DNA of 64,000 bases from Antitrichia curtipendula (taxonomy: Eukaryota > Streptophyta > Bryopsida > Hypnales > Leucodontaceae): assembly GCA_951230915.1 (NCBI GenBank), contig OX579638.1:28104696-28168695 (forward strand), given 5' to 3'. Below are positions 1 through 25,472 of this stretch, one piece after another (within the stretch, counting starts at the first letter, position 1; each line of letters opens with the position of its first letter). Under the pieces are notes generated by a model. That model was given only the letters and a program-made list of their open reading frames with translations, did not search any database and had not been told where the DNA came from. The translations under genes and the position numbers were made by a program.

Positions 1-1387
1 AAAATTATAATGTTTGATCATGAGGGTGTTAAAATTGCGAAAGTGATTTAAAGTTTTTCAATCCTCTTTTCACATGTCATATCTAAAAAGTTGGACACCA
101 AAAGAATATGAGGATAAAGGGTCTAACATGCATAACCCCAATCAATTTACGGCTTCTCAAAATCTACTCTTCAATTTTTTTTAAAAAATTTCTAATGTGA
201 TTTCCAATGTATTTGAGGCTCATTTCCAAGAGCCCTCAACACTACATAAAGTCAAGATTGCAATGGGCACCCTTGCAAATAAAAAAATCATAATCAATCA
301 TTTTCAAAATTGGATTTTTGATGCTAAAATAAGACTTTAAAAAGATTTTTTCAAAAATACAAACTTGATTAGTTTTTATTTAACTTCATAATATTATTGA
401 TACCAAAACTTGGAGCCTTGGGCATTTAGAAGTTAAATCAAGTACTTCTGTACTTTCTATCTTCTAAGAAGAGACATGCAACCTTGCCCTGAAACCCCCT
501 CTTCTGAAATATCAACAATTGCGCGATTCCAAAAGAAAACAATAATCCCCAGTGCCAAGCCGTTAGTATAGGTGCTCCATTTGCTTGAATCATCTACTTG
601 CCTTTCAAACTTGCATGTATTGTGAGGACATTGTTGGAGAAGAAAGTCTCTGTATGATGTTGTTTAGACCAGATCTTTGATATGGTGCTTCTTATTTGGG
701 TATCCAGACTCTGTAACTTGTATAATTACACCAACTTATTACTTACACTACCAATGTCTGAAAGAAATTCTTCGAGATAAGTTAATTAATGACAACCAAT
801 TGAAACGTTGATAGTGGAGCTGCTTCAATCAATCTTCCTATCTATGAATTTTAAATTGATAGCAACATGTGCAGAGTGAGGGCTTCACATTCAAAGTTCT
901 AAAATCACAACACAAGTATCCAAATTGATGCAAATTCTATCAAACATTATTTTTTATTATGTAGAATTCTCAACAAGTGGAATGCTAGATTGGGTGCACA
1001 ATTGAAAGTCGATGCAATTTTAAATTAGACATCAACTAGGCTCTTTAAGGAATTCCCCGTGGACATAATTTAATACTTGACAGATAGATAGACTTCATAG
1101 AAGACACTTGCATTTGAAAACACAAAGAAGTATGATTCATAACTTGCATTTAAATAACAACACTTGCAATTTGCAGATGGAAGTGTTGGCTACAAGTTTA
1201 TTGTTTTTTGATTGCAGTAGTGTAGTAGGGTGTCTGAAGTGGTGATTGCGGGACTATGAAGAGTAAATTATAGTCTCTCATTAAATCATTGTTGTTGTGT
1301 TTTTTGTGGAATTGAAATTTTTAACGTAATTTAGAATTAGCTCCAAGAAGAAAAGAATTGAGGAAGGAGGAAGTAAATTTGGAGATT

Positions 1388-1560
1388 GAGTGTTTCCATG
1401 TAGGAAATTGAAAATGACTTTTTTCCAATAGCTACATGTCACGTGTACAAAATTCATTCCTTGACTACCCTACTATTAGTCTTGTACATAGTTTTATACT
1501 ATCACTATCTTCTGAGAAGAGACAGACAACCCCTCCTTAAATCCCCTAGCCCCTCTAAAA
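1388..1560. repeat. Dispersed repeat, related copy at 3536-3650
   Basis: The text around GTCACGTGTAC, CTACCCTACTATTAG and TTTTA(T/C)ACTATCACTATC recurs at 3536-3650 in the same orientation with many differences. The CTATCTTCT(G/A)AGAAGAGACA portion also recurs at 457-480. This is a low-copy diverged repeat of unknown class. I see no protein-coding remnant. Confidence 0.45.
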
Positions 1561-1745
1561 AATCACCAATCGTACAGTTTGAAAAGAAAATAATACACCC
1601 CCTCCGAACAATCAATAGCCGTGCGATTAAAAAAGAAAACAATATATCCCTTCTCAAAAATCATCAACCACGCAATTTGAAAATAAAACATTACCCCCCC
1701 CCCCCTTTGAAAAATCAATAACCATGTAGTTCGAAAAAACAAAAC
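1555..1745. repeat. Imperfect tandem repeat, about 50-58 bp unit
   Basis: About four imperfect units follow one another. Each has a C-rich run, then AATCA(C/A)CAA, then a stretch like GCGATTT, then a GAAAA(T/C)AA-type A-rich tail. The third unit ends in a run of about 13 C. A related single unit lies near 500-545. The 92- and 96-codon open frames here are by-products of the repeat and I do not call them genes. Confidence 0.5.
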
Positions 1746-4475
1746 AAAATCATGTAATTCAATTTGACTTGAAGATGAAGCTGTTAGAATTTGCTCGCAC
1801 CTACCCCTGTAACTTACTTGGTGGCAATGAAGTTTATCAACAAAATGTATCAAGGAGAGGAAGTGATTACACCTCTCAGAATTCCATTTCAGTTTGATGC
1901 AATTTCATTTTTTTAAGAGTAATTCATTAATTTTGATTATAATTGTAGATTTCAAAAAGGGGTTGCATTATACCTTCATAATTACAACATCAATTGTGAA
2001 GGCCAAATGTACATTCAAAGGTCTAAATACCATAGTTGAATTTGCTTATTAAGGCTACATTGCAACCATGGTGGAAATGTTGATAGCAAAGAAGTTGGCA
2101 ATTCTAACATGGAGGAAGAAAATTGAAGAAAAAACTCCTACACCTCTACTACAAGGTTAAAAAAAAATTGAACATCAAACTTAAATATAGGTTATTTAAA
2201 ATTTTATTTAAACTTAACGTCTTGAAATGCATTTTAAAAGTAGAAATGACAAGAGTTTATTCTTTAATGAAATATGAATAATAATATTTTTTATACAACA
2301 TTGATGATTAATTTAAATCATATTGTTACCATCCTGATATTGGGTGTATTGAATAGACTACAATTTACGAGAGTTGTTGAATCAAAGTATTTAATGTTTT
2401 ATTTAGTTTATTACAATGCTTGAAGAACATCTTTTTGGAGTGGTGTCCTTGTATATCTCCAACGCTACTTGTAAGAAGATGAATATTGGAAAAAAATAGA
2501 CATAAAAAACAATGTGTATTTCAATGTTGATACTAACGCCGTCAAAAAAGATATAAAAGAATTGGAAGCTACATCTGATTTTTATCTTGTGAAAGACTCA
2601 TTGGTGGTAATTTCTAATCATTTAATTAGTTATATATTTTTCAATTAAAAAAATTATTATATATTATGACATTCACTAATTACTGATATATTACTTTAAA
2701 TTATTCAAAGACATTCAACTATTGAACTTAACTAAATATATTTGATTTGATACTAGTTGTTAAATAACATGAAATAATGATTATCCTATTTTAAACGGTT
2801 TGTGAATTTATTTGCAAAATTCTCATGAAGATTATTTTCTTCTTTGGTATATTAGTGACGATCAATACGTGTGCAATTACAACTTTTAATTTGTTGTAAT
2901 GGAAGTTCGAGAAGCTATTGAGAAGGTAATAAAAATTTAGTAAAATAAATATTTCTTCTATCTCAAAACAATCTTTCGGTTGGACTATATGTTTGGAATT
3001 TTTTTGTTGAAAATAATATTATTTATTTCAACCCATTTTGAGCTATGAGTAGATTTCAACGTACTCTTATTGTCCTATAACTTTGAATTTTGTAGGCCTT
3101 TTTAAAGTGTAATAATAAACTTATTTGCAATAAAATTAAGGGGAACTAGAAGATCATTTTGGGGCAAGGAGGGAGTACAAGGTTTTATTAATACAACTAT
3201 ATTTATTCAATGCTTGAATATATTATTCTACAAAGAAAATAACATTGATTATTGCTATGAATTTGAGATTCATGTAGGAATTTTTTTGGGTGAGGCATGG
3301 TAGCAAGTGAAGTTAATGGACAATGTCATTATGCTAGATAATATTGAAGATGGGATTGCATGTCCTACCCGGTTGGTGGAGAGTGATGATGAGGATAGTG
3401 CAGAAAATGCATCTGCTCCTATCTATATTCCGTTGATTTATAGTAACTCCAATGCACACAATAGTCTTTTAGTGTAATTTTGATCATCAAAACACTTCTT
3501 GTGTTTCATGTAATACATTTCATGCAATATAAGGAAATGAAAATCATTTCCATCCAATTATGATGTGCCACGTGTGAAAAGTTTATTCTCTAACTATCCT
3601 ACTATTGCATTTGTACATGGTTTTACACTATCACTATCACTTCTAAAGAGTTAGTAACTGAAAGCAATGCATATTTTGGGACCCAATATGATTACAAATG
3701 GGACCCAATATGATTAGGTTGTTAACCTTCAAAGGATAAGGCAAGTCCCTCGCGGAATCCCCTAGGTATTTTGAAAGTCAAAATTTGAATTATCACAAAA
3801 TGTTCTTTATATTAAATGTCTTTAAGCTTAATTAAAAAAATGTAGCTTCAATAATCTATTTTTTACAATATTTTTTTTTTTCAAAATTATTAAAATTAAA
3901 TGTTTTTTGACACTTTCAAGATAGCATTTTGAAAGCTCAAAATACACCACTTTTGAACTTTTTCTATTGAATTTATCTTGGTGTAATCTCAAGGAGTACA
4001 TCAGTTACACCATAATGTTTGTCACTGTTATTTCCATGTTTCTTAAACATTTCATATTATTTTAAGCATGTGTGTAATTACTATGATTTTTATCCCAAAA
4101 TCTATTTTAAAATTACATAAAATTCAATTTCATGTTTTTAATTATGAAGGCATGAGATTAAGTTCTAGACATATATTACTACATGTAAAAAATATCAAAA
4201 TTTTGAAATCTATGTTATAATGAAGAAATCTAATGAAGTCAGACCAAGCTCCAAGACATAAAATGTCCTTCAAGGTTTAATTTTTGCCAATCCAATCAAA
4301 AATGAAGTATTTGAATTATTATTCTTCGAGTCATGCCTCATGGAATATTTTCAGAATCAATATATAAGTGAATAGGGGGAGCCACAGTTCTCATAGTTGA
4401 AACTCGCTGACAATACACGTGTTAGCGCAGGGTTTGCGGAGGAGAGAACTTTACTTACTTGTACTCTGAGTCTCT

Positions 4476-5871
4476 CACCCCACGCACATGCGGGGTTTTC
4501 TGCCCCCCACCCGCCAATCCGCCTGGCCAGGTGGTGCGGACTGAGTGGGGGGGCCGGAATGGAGTGGGGTCCGGAATACTGTGCTTACGCACATGCATCC
4601 CCGCACATGCATCCCCGCCACGCCCTGCCAAGGCAGGTGAAATCCACAGTTTTTTTTTTTTAATTGGCCGGGTTGAACTGACCCCTCGCTCGTCCCCCTT
4701 GGGAAAACTCTGAATTTTTTTATTTTCCACACACGAATATTTTTGCAAATTCTGAATTCATATTTGCAATCAGAGGCCCCAAATTAGCAATTGTGACTAT
4801 AGAAATTAGATTTTACACAGCACAAAATAGGGGGCTTTTTAACATATGCACCCCTGGATGGACTTTAGCAGGACAAGCAAGGGTGCCAGTTCACCCTGGC
4901 CTTTTAACTCTACCTACGTTTTAGGATTGAAGCATTCATATCACACCTTCTCGGTGTTCTTTTATTTTAAATTTTATTTTATTTTTTTAGGATCCTCAAT
5001 TGTCTTTTAGTTATTTATTAATTCTATTTTTGTTGATTACAAAAGATCACATGTGCACTTCAGTTGTGACAAAACTGAATTAAGCTAAGTTCAAATTATA
5101 TAAAAATTCTTCAAAAAAATTCACCTTCCTTGCAAACTCTTTTAAAAAAATGAACGTATTTGAAACAAAATGTCTTCAACCTAAATACAACAAAAAAACC
5201 AAACAATAGGTGGTGGGTCAAGCACCTGCCCTGCCTTGGGCCAGGGAAGATAGATCTTTGTATTGCCCCGTGTTTTATCCTTGTAGAAAACACTGAAATT
5301 TTTTATTTGCCGCATATGATATTTTATTTAAAATTTTGAATGCATATCTACAATCAAAGGCCCCAAATTAGTTAGTAGACATGAAGAAATACAAAATTTA
5401 AATGGCACAAAATAGGGGGCGACTTTTACATTTACCTTTTGATGGGACAATACAAGGCTCAATCCTCCTTGGCCCCTACCCTGGAGGGCTGGGGTAGATT
5501 GACCCCCTTGCCCGGCCTTGTGGGCAAACCCTGTTTTTTGCACATAATTTTTTTACAAATTTTGAATTCATATTTGCGATCAAAGACCCCAAATTTGTTA
5601 AATGAAGTCAAGGATATACCTTGGAACAGCCCAAAATAGAGGGCTTTTTTTTACATGCACCCCTGGTAAGGCCGAGCAAGGGGGTCAATCCACCCCGATC
5701 CCTTGGAGCTACTAATCCCCCCCTAGTCCAGCACTTTACCTTTCCAACCGGGGGGTAAAAATGCAGGGCCGCGAGCCTTGGTGGCGGTCAAGTCCGCCAG
5801 GGCTGGTTCCGCCAGTCCGCTAGGCGGAAACCGCTTGCACCCGCCAAATTGGGGGGCATGTGCGTGGGGTG
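4476..5871. mobile_element. GC-rich TIR element, about 1.4 kb, with 3-bp TCT duplication
   Basis: Perfect 16-bp terminal inverted repeats are visible: CACCCCACGCACATGC at 4476-4491 and its reverse complement at 5856-5871. Both ends are flanked directly by TCT (4473-4475 and 5872-5874), consistent with a 3-bp target-site duplication. The interior is much more GC-rich than the AT-rich flanks. It contains three related internal blocks (near 4765-4860, 5357-5450 and 5580-5670), each with a CCCCAAATT stretch followed by CAAAATAG(G/A)GGGC and, in two of them, a GCACCCCTGG end. No transposase frame is visible, so it is non-autonomous. The class is uncertain; a 3-bp duplication fits CACTA or PIF/Harbinger types, but the terminus matches neither consensus that I know. 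Confidence 0.6.
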
Positions 5872-6004
5872 TCTGACGCAACTGACGTATTGGTGAGCAT
5901 CACTCATGAAATAGCCAACCAGGGCTTTTGTTTTGGCTTTCTGGTGCCAGATATTTAAACCAGAAGAAATAATTTGGCTAAAAAAGGCCAAGAAAAAAGG
6001 CCAA

Positions 6005-6205
6005 AAAACTTCGATGAAATCACCCCAAAATACTTGAACTTAAAAAAATTAATTTGGATGAAATCTCCAAATTGTGGATGAAAATCGTATTGTAGACATG
6101 TGAAATGTGCTAATGTGATATTTTCTATCCAATATGTGGATGAATGCTAAAATTTGGAGCACCACTATAACATTTTATGTCGCCACTTTGACACTTCTTA
6201 AAAAA
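6005..6205 (+). repeat. Dispersed repeat A, copy 1 (copy 2 at 56485-56705)
   Basis: Roughly 200 bp recurs in the same orientation near the other end of the window. Both copies contain TTGGATGAAAT, CAAATTGTGGATGAAAAT, TGTGATATTT(T/C)CTATCC, AATATGTGGATGAATG, GAGCACCACTATAACATTT and CGCCACTTTGACACTTC. The copies differ at scattered sites, so they look like old members of an interspersed family. This copy ends just before the candidate leader of the LCBK2-type gene. Confidence 0.7.
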
Positions 6206-6446
6206 ATGAAAAAAAGAAGCTCTGCAGCTAACGCACTGAGCCCCTTGCCCAATTTTCAAACTGCCCAAAGATTCCGAAACTCAGCAACCTATTCTACAAC
6301 TAAGCGTAGACCCCGTCAACCCCAACCCAGACCAGCCTCGATCTCTCCGTCAATCGCGAAACCAAGGCCACAATCGATTTGCTCCGTCTCTCCTCCCTAC
6401 CGAAGGCAGGGTCCGTCGCACTCCATCGCAGTAGTATCAACTCAAG
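6206..6446 (+). other. Possible 5' leader or targeting-peptide exon of the LCBK2-type gene
   Basis: An ATG at 6206 opens a frame rich in Ser, Pro, Arg and Gln with almost no acidic residues, which is the composition of an organelle presequence. A good donor (G|GTAAAG) follows 6446. However, the exon would end in phase 1, and no acceptor near 6981-7027 takes that phase. It therefore needs a further small exon, or it is simply 5' UTR. I do not include it in the protein model. Confidence 0.3.
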
Positions 6447-7029
6447 GTAAAGCAACCTCAAGCCTCCAATCCGATTCAATCCAATGCAATCCTCTCATGA
6501 AATGGAAGCAACGAAACGAACTCATTGGCGTCTCTTTGCAAGTCTTGATGGTGATTCATGGTCAGCATTTCAGCAGGATTTGGAGAAGGATTCACGGCAC
6601 TGGACTGGGGATGAGGATCCGATGGCTCGGATTTCTTGAATCCCGCTTGATCGCTTGCTAATGGTGGTTTACTTTAGTTTTAGCTTCACTCTGTTTCCAA
6701 GTTATGCCTGCTAACCTGTGTTCTTTCTGGATTAAATTTTTGCTTTTTCTTCCTGTAGCTGGATTTGGCGCTGTGGCAGTCTGGCAACGAATTGCAGTTG
6801 AGGTTGTAGTTTGATGATTTTCTTGGAAACCTGGCTTCCAGGTTTTTTATTTTGTTCCTATTTAGGGTCATGTCAGAATAATAGTATAAGGCAGATATGT
6901 CGTTCGGTGTGGGATCGGAAAGTGATTAGTTGTTGAAGATGTGGGATTATTCATGGTGATTCTGTTGTTTTGGGTGACAGGCGGGAGGAGTGGAACCCGG
7001 GAAGGCTGGATCTTCGGCTTCTTCAGCCG

Positions 7030-10000
7030 ATGTCGTCTGACGCACTGACCGCGAGAGCGCGGCGCGACTATGTGTTCGTGGTGAATCCCAGCGGTAAAAA
7101 ATGAATGAATGCATTCCTTTGGTCAGTCCGGACGTTGGTTCTCACACCGTTTGCCAGATTGTATTTATAAAAAAAATTGGTGATAATTTTTCTTTTTCTT
7201 TTCTTTTTTAAAGAACATGTCTGCAGTATTGCAATTCCATTGGAAATGGCAGTGTGACAGGGCCTGATGGTCGTGTAATTCGAGGGTGCAGGTGCAAATG
7301 GGCGGACGGGCCAGCAGTGGAAGCGAATGCTTCCGGACCTGAATTCACGCCTCGGGAAAGACTGCAATGTATGGGAATTGCTTCCGTTAGGGTTTTCTGT
7401 TGGGGAGCAGTAGCAGTGCTTTTGTTTACGCTATTATGTTGATATCGTTTTTGTGTAAATTTTATGTCGACAGATTCGGGAGGCACTTACGACGGGCCCT
7501 TTGCATGCAATTGAGATTGCGAGGGAGGTGCGCATTCTGTTTTGTTTTTCCAGAAATTGAATTGTAGCTAGCAAAATAGCAAAATTCACCGGAATTGGTG
7601 GCCTCGTCCAAATTCTTGGAGTCACCTTAGCGAAAGTTGAAAAATGATACTTGCCCCCCCACCCCCCGCTGCTTTGGGCTGTGATATGAAACAGGCGGTT
7701 CGCGATGGAGCTGCAGCGGTGGTGGCCGTGGGAGGAGACGGAACATTGCACGAGGTGTGTCTTGCTTAACAAACCAACTTCTGCTCGATATGTCCATATT
7801 GTTTTGCTTTACAATGAAACGGAGAATCTATGGAGCATTTATGAATGACTTCTTGTGTGGTGCTCATCACAAAAATTCCTTCCATTAAATTTACATAGAA
7901 TAGGGATTTCAGTAGAATTGGACTGTTTTAGGCATCATAAAGAGGATCTTTTCAATAATTGATGGGAAAGTCTCTACAGATGACGGTAGCCTTGGAGAGG
8001 CCTTTGTATGTTCATCAACAACATAGGGACACCTCGCTAGAATCATGGAGAAGATTCTCTGCATGATGTCTAAAAGTTCCTGAAAAATTCTAATTTACCA
8101 AATTTTTTGTTTTAGTTCTTTGTCAAGTTATTAAACATTAGATTCTTACAGTCCATATGCTAGGTCAATATTGATGCGAATATGCGTTCTGTTTGAACAG
8201 GTCCTCAATGGTTTTTTTGAGAATGGAAAGTTGGTCCAAACTTGTGATGGTCGGCCTGCGCCACGGACGGCCCTTGGGGTACTGAAAATTCCATCTATCT
8301 GATTATTCAGGAGATCATTCGCAGTCTCATGTTCTGAAGTTAATGGTATCTTTATTCAATTTTCGGTGTCAGTTCAAACTTATTGCACTTGTCATTGGCA
8401 GGCAGTGACAAATGATTGTTTACCCTTGTGTCACTGGTCAGGATGGACTGAGCAGGATGCTTGATCTTGAATCTGATTTTTGCAAAGTTTCTCAATGGTG
8501 ATTGTTACGTTATGGCAGCTCATTCCAGTGGGTACGGGCTCCGACCTTGCACGCCATTTCGGCTGGTAAGCGTCCAAAAGTTTGCCCAGCAATTAACCTA
8601 CTAGTCGGTGTAGTTTCAATTTTTATTTTGCAAAAATTATATAATATCTCATGGTGCTTTTCTTCTGCATCAGGAGTTTCATTTTCCTTATTTTTTTAGA
8701 AGGTGAGGTGATTCCGATCTCTGTTTTTCAGTAACTCCGCAAATTTCAGTAAATGCACTCTGACTTTACCTGAATATTTTTTTTGTGGCTGGTTCGTCCG
8801 GTCAGGAAATTGAATGACAGCCACCAAGCCATTGACCGGCTTGTTAAAGGTATGATTTTGGAATTTTTAACAATGTAATATTCTAGTGCAAAGTTGATCA
8901 ACTATTCCTGTCTACAATATTTTGACTGAAAACCAACCCTTTCATTCTTGATCTTGATATTAAAGGATATATGTCAAAGACAAGATATCAGAGGACGAGG
9001 GCATCTTGGATACCCCAATTTTTCCTTGAATTAGCAGAGGGGCCCAAGATTTAAGGAGATCTTTTCAAGAATGTTCTGAGTTTTTGTTAATTTCCATGTA
9101 TTTTTAAAATTAATAATGATAACATTTTTCATTTTTCGAAATTTGATCGATGATGATATTTTTGCTACCTTTTTTATGCATTGCGTTGGTGCAGACCATA
9201 GGCGGAGGATAGATGTAGGAAGAGTGCAATTACTTGATGACAAGGTTGATCGATGCTTCCTCAATGTGGCTAGTCTTCATTTGTAAGTCGCCGATGACTC
9301 GACATAGCGATGTTTATGGAACTGGCGGAGATCTGTTAACGCATTTAATTCGTACCAGGTCTTGGAGGAAACGTAGATATGCTATGAGTATATGACTTCC
9401 CTGAAGTTGATATCAAAAAACAAAGTCAACTTGATCCTTAGTTTAGCGATACTCAATATGCCTTCCGAGAAGCTTCTTGTAGGTTTAATGTGATGAACAT
9501 GTCTTTTAAAGCATTTAGGTGTTAATACATCATTGCCTGTTGTTTCTAAGTACATGCACAACAACAAATAATTAGTTTGACAGGACCAAATCACTCAGAA
9601 TCCTCCGATCCTTCCAAGAATTAGGTAGAATCTGTACGGGGCATATCTGATCTTGCTCTTGTTTGTTAGGTGTCTTCTTCGTTTATGTTTGTGGAGTTAA
9701 AATTGTTTTCGAAATTCAAATAATCTAGCGATGTACTCATGCTGTACTTGCTTGAAATTCTCAAATATTTTTCATCAAATCACATATTTGAGTTTTAAGA
9801 ACGAACTATCAGATTCAAGTAGAACTTGTGTGGATTGCGTTGAGATCATGAAGATTTTGTAGCTGAATGCAGAATTTTTTTTACTCGATATAATGACTCC
9901 AGAAAGGCAAGATTTTAACTGAACCTTGCTTTAGATGCTGGAAGATTGGGGCTTAGAATGTTGGTGCTTGTGTGCAGGAGTGCGAAGGCGGGTTACTTTG

Positions 10001-11802
10001 CGTCCATGCACAAAAAGCTTGGCAACCTGTGTTATATAATTGGGGCACTGCAAGCCTTCAGGTCACACGAGAATCGAGACTTGAGGATGAAGGTGAGCAT
10101 ACTCGTTTATATTACCTCATCTGATGAATGCTGCATTTCTGATGCCAAGGACGTCTATTAACCCTTAAGCGCTATGACATCCATCTTTTGGATGATGAGT
10201 GGAGTGCTTCAATCCAATGCTTTAATCGAAATATGTTTTCATCCAAAGCAATTCTTGAATCTTTAAATGATGACCTTTCTTTTTGACCAATTTGACGGAA
10301 TTGAGGTAAATTATATATCTGTACAAAGATATAAGCAAAATTGTGCAAAAATCCACAAAAGGATTTCGACATTAAAGGGTTAACCTTTGCTTATAATCTC
10401 AAGCTTTCCTTTCATGGCTGAGTGAGACTAACCAACACAAGTGTCCATACAAGAATTTATTTTAATAGCAATTTCGTTTATTCTTTGTCTTTGAAGTAAG
10501 TTATGTCCACCAAAAAGCATCCAAGTAAGCATTTGAGGATGGTACCTATATAAGACTACTGTAATTTTGGTTTTACTAGTGTTGGCAATTGAATGATAAT
10601 TTCAACAGATTTTAGCATGTATATTTTGGACATCATGTGATTAAACTATGATTTTCTGAAGTGTTGGTTATTGCTAAACCTAAATTTGATCCCTGGCTCT
10701 CACGTTTAGACCATGTTCATGTATACCGAGAATCTCTACGAGTTGCTTTTGGGTGAGGGTACAATTAGATGTAGCTATCTTACTATTTTGCTATTAAGTA
10801 TTTACTCACTTTGTATGAATGACTCTAATACGTTCTTTATCTGCAGATTGATAAGGGTGAGTGGAATTTAGTTCCGAAAGTTTCAGCTACTTGTGTGGGG
10901 AATGCCAAGTATTTTGGTGGAGGGATGAAAATTACACCGACTGCCGACCCCTTCAACGGCAAATTGGAGGTAAGGAAGCTGATTTTCTCGAGGAGCTTTG
11001 TGATTTATCCCTACAGAACATTCTTGAAGGCGTTCCTTTCCTCTGCCACCTCACTAATTGAATAAACATGCTTTCCTTGCAAACTAATTGAATTCAAGAT
11101 TCAGCAATTGATAGGCCCAATATTCTTGCTTCACAAGGGCCCCCTCCCAGTTGTTCAAGAATGTTATCTAACAATTATAGGGGAACTCAGAAGGTGAATT
11201 TTCATTGTCTTCTGTGCAATAGAAGTTTAAAATCTTTTTATTTTATTTTAATATATGAATCCGCAGTGTATGCCTTTAGGTAACAACTAGACTGCTTGGC
11301 TCCATCAAATAGTCATTCCTGTGGTTTTCGTTGTTGCAGGTGGTTTCCTTCATGGACTATAAGTGGTATGACTTCATTTTGAAGATGCACACTCTGTACC
11401 AAGGGACTCACGTGCATCTAGACAAGGTCAATACAACTAGGTAATTGACTTGCAAGCTTCTTGTTGCATCCGACTCCTGGTCCACACTTCCAGTTCTTCA
11501 ATAAGGTCACTCTGACTAAATAGTTGTTCTGCAAGTTTCTTTATTGCAACGAATTCTTGGTGCACAATTCCAGTTCTTCAATTGTTAGTTTCAATGTATC
11601 GTAAAATTGCGATTTTGGAATCCAATTTTAAGGTGGACTTGTGATTTCCTTGGGATGTGACAGTGCTCGAACCTTAGAGGTGGAGGATTCCAAGAACAAG
11701 TCGACAAGGCGAGATGTGTTCGTGCAAGCTGACGGTGAACACCTGGGTTTCCTTCCAGCCAAATTTTCAATTTTTCCAGAGCAATTGGACTTTATTGTTT
11801 AA
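7030..11802 (+). CDS. LCBK2-type sphingoid-base / diacylglycerol kinase family protein, 12 exons, 329 aa
   Basis: Lipid kinase of the DAGK catalytic-domain (YegS/LCBK2) family. By homology it transfers phosphate from ATP to a sphingoid long-chain base or similar lipid; the true substrate cannot be read from sequence. Coding exons: 7030-7093, 7292-7368, 7474-7527, 7695-7754, 8201-8278, 8519-8565, 8806-8849, 9195-9282, 9978-10092, 10847-10969, 11340-11440, 11664-11802; every phase joins. Residues 15-26 read [12 protein letters not shown], the nucleotide-binding strand. GGDGTLHE (78-85) is the signature loop, GTGSD (116-120) the next motif, and a C-terminal DGEHLGFLP segment closes the fold. The start is the first in-frame ATG after a stop at 6934 in the unspliced frame. 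Arabidopsis LCBK2 (At2g46090) is somewhat longer and annotated mitochondrial, so an upstream spliced presequence is possible. Intron 9 contains a TTAA-flanked element. Confidence 0.9.
10158..10383. mobile_element. Small TTAA-flanked element in intron 9 of the LCBK2-type gene
   Basis: TTAA at 10158-10161 is followed by CCCTTAAGCGC, and the other end reads ATTAAAGGG before TTAA at 10380-10383. The ends are inverted (TTAACCCTT-A-rich), and the TTAA is duplicated. This matches the pattern of the larger elements at 43578, 48436 and 59462. At 226 bp with only about 10 bp of clean terminal repeat, it looks like an internally deleted piggyBac-type MITE. It lies between exons ending at 10092 and starting at 10847 and touches no splice site. 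Confidence 0.45.
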
Positions 11803-12624
11803 ATTCAACGTTGACTTCAAAGTATTTTGCTCATGTTTCACTCCAATAATTATTTTCCAAATAAAATTATCATTTTGGATTGAGATGAGGACTCTCACAG
11901 AAGAAACTGTTTGGGGCGATGCAATTATTCAGTAGTGTTTGGTCACATAATTATCCATCAGTCTAGCATTTAATTATTGGTTTGACATATGAAACAGCCT
12001 TTTCAATAAAATTGGATTGTTTCAAGAACTCTTAGATGGCAATCCTCTATGGGGTGATTGCACACAATGATTCATAAAAGAGACCTTACATTCATTGCAC
12101 ATGCCCCATTGCTAACATGTCTCAAAACATGGTTAGATTTTTACCAAGATTTTTACCAACTTTTCAGTCAAGGCCGGTGCTTTGCAGAATACAAGCAAAT
12201 AGTAACCCAGTTTGTCTTAGTATAAAGTTGCATGGTCACGGGTACTTGATCAAAACCAAAAGGCTGGCACAAAAGAAGTCAGCTCCAAAAGTAACGAAGG
12301 GGATCGTACTTTGTGCCCAAATCGCTAACAAACTTGCAAATCATACAGAAATCCAGCCCAAATCAGAGTTTCTTCCTGCCTAACTTTCCTACTGTGTAGA
12401 AACATCCGATGGTCTCGTTTAAAAAGGCGCGACCAAGGCCAACAACCAACCTCCATTACAGTCCAAAAAAAAGAAAAAAAAAAGTCTGGAATGGGGTATA
12501 TGCATCATATGAAAAGTGTCTGTTTAAAGTTGGTAAGAATCTGTTCACATATGACATTGCTAATTAAAAGTACAAAATTTCCAGACAAAATTAAAATTTC
12601 TTCTTCCTGCCTACCTTTTGTTTC
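11803..12624. other. Convergent intergenic region between LCBK2-type and CHR4-like genes
   Basis: The two stop codons face each other about 820 bp apart, so this must hold both 3' UTRs and polyadenylation regions. An open frame at 12117-12383 has no family resemblance and I do not call it. The sequence has an A-rich tract at about 12465-12483. Confidence 0.6.

Positions 12625-25472
<12,848 letters not shown>

Larger units (their letters stand above)
1..4475. other. AT-rich intergenic DNA without a recognisable gene
   Basis: I see no splice-linked coding potential on either strand. Open frames are short and low in complexity. The stretch carries diverged repeats (listed separately near 440-560, 1388-1760 and 3536-3650) and many A/T runs. 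It probably consists of decayed transposon and intergenic sequence. Confidence 0.7.

Noticed and set aside
1443..1853. Overlapping 92- and 96-codon frames on both strands
   Set aside because: Produced by a tandem repeat with long C and A runs; no protein family resemblance.
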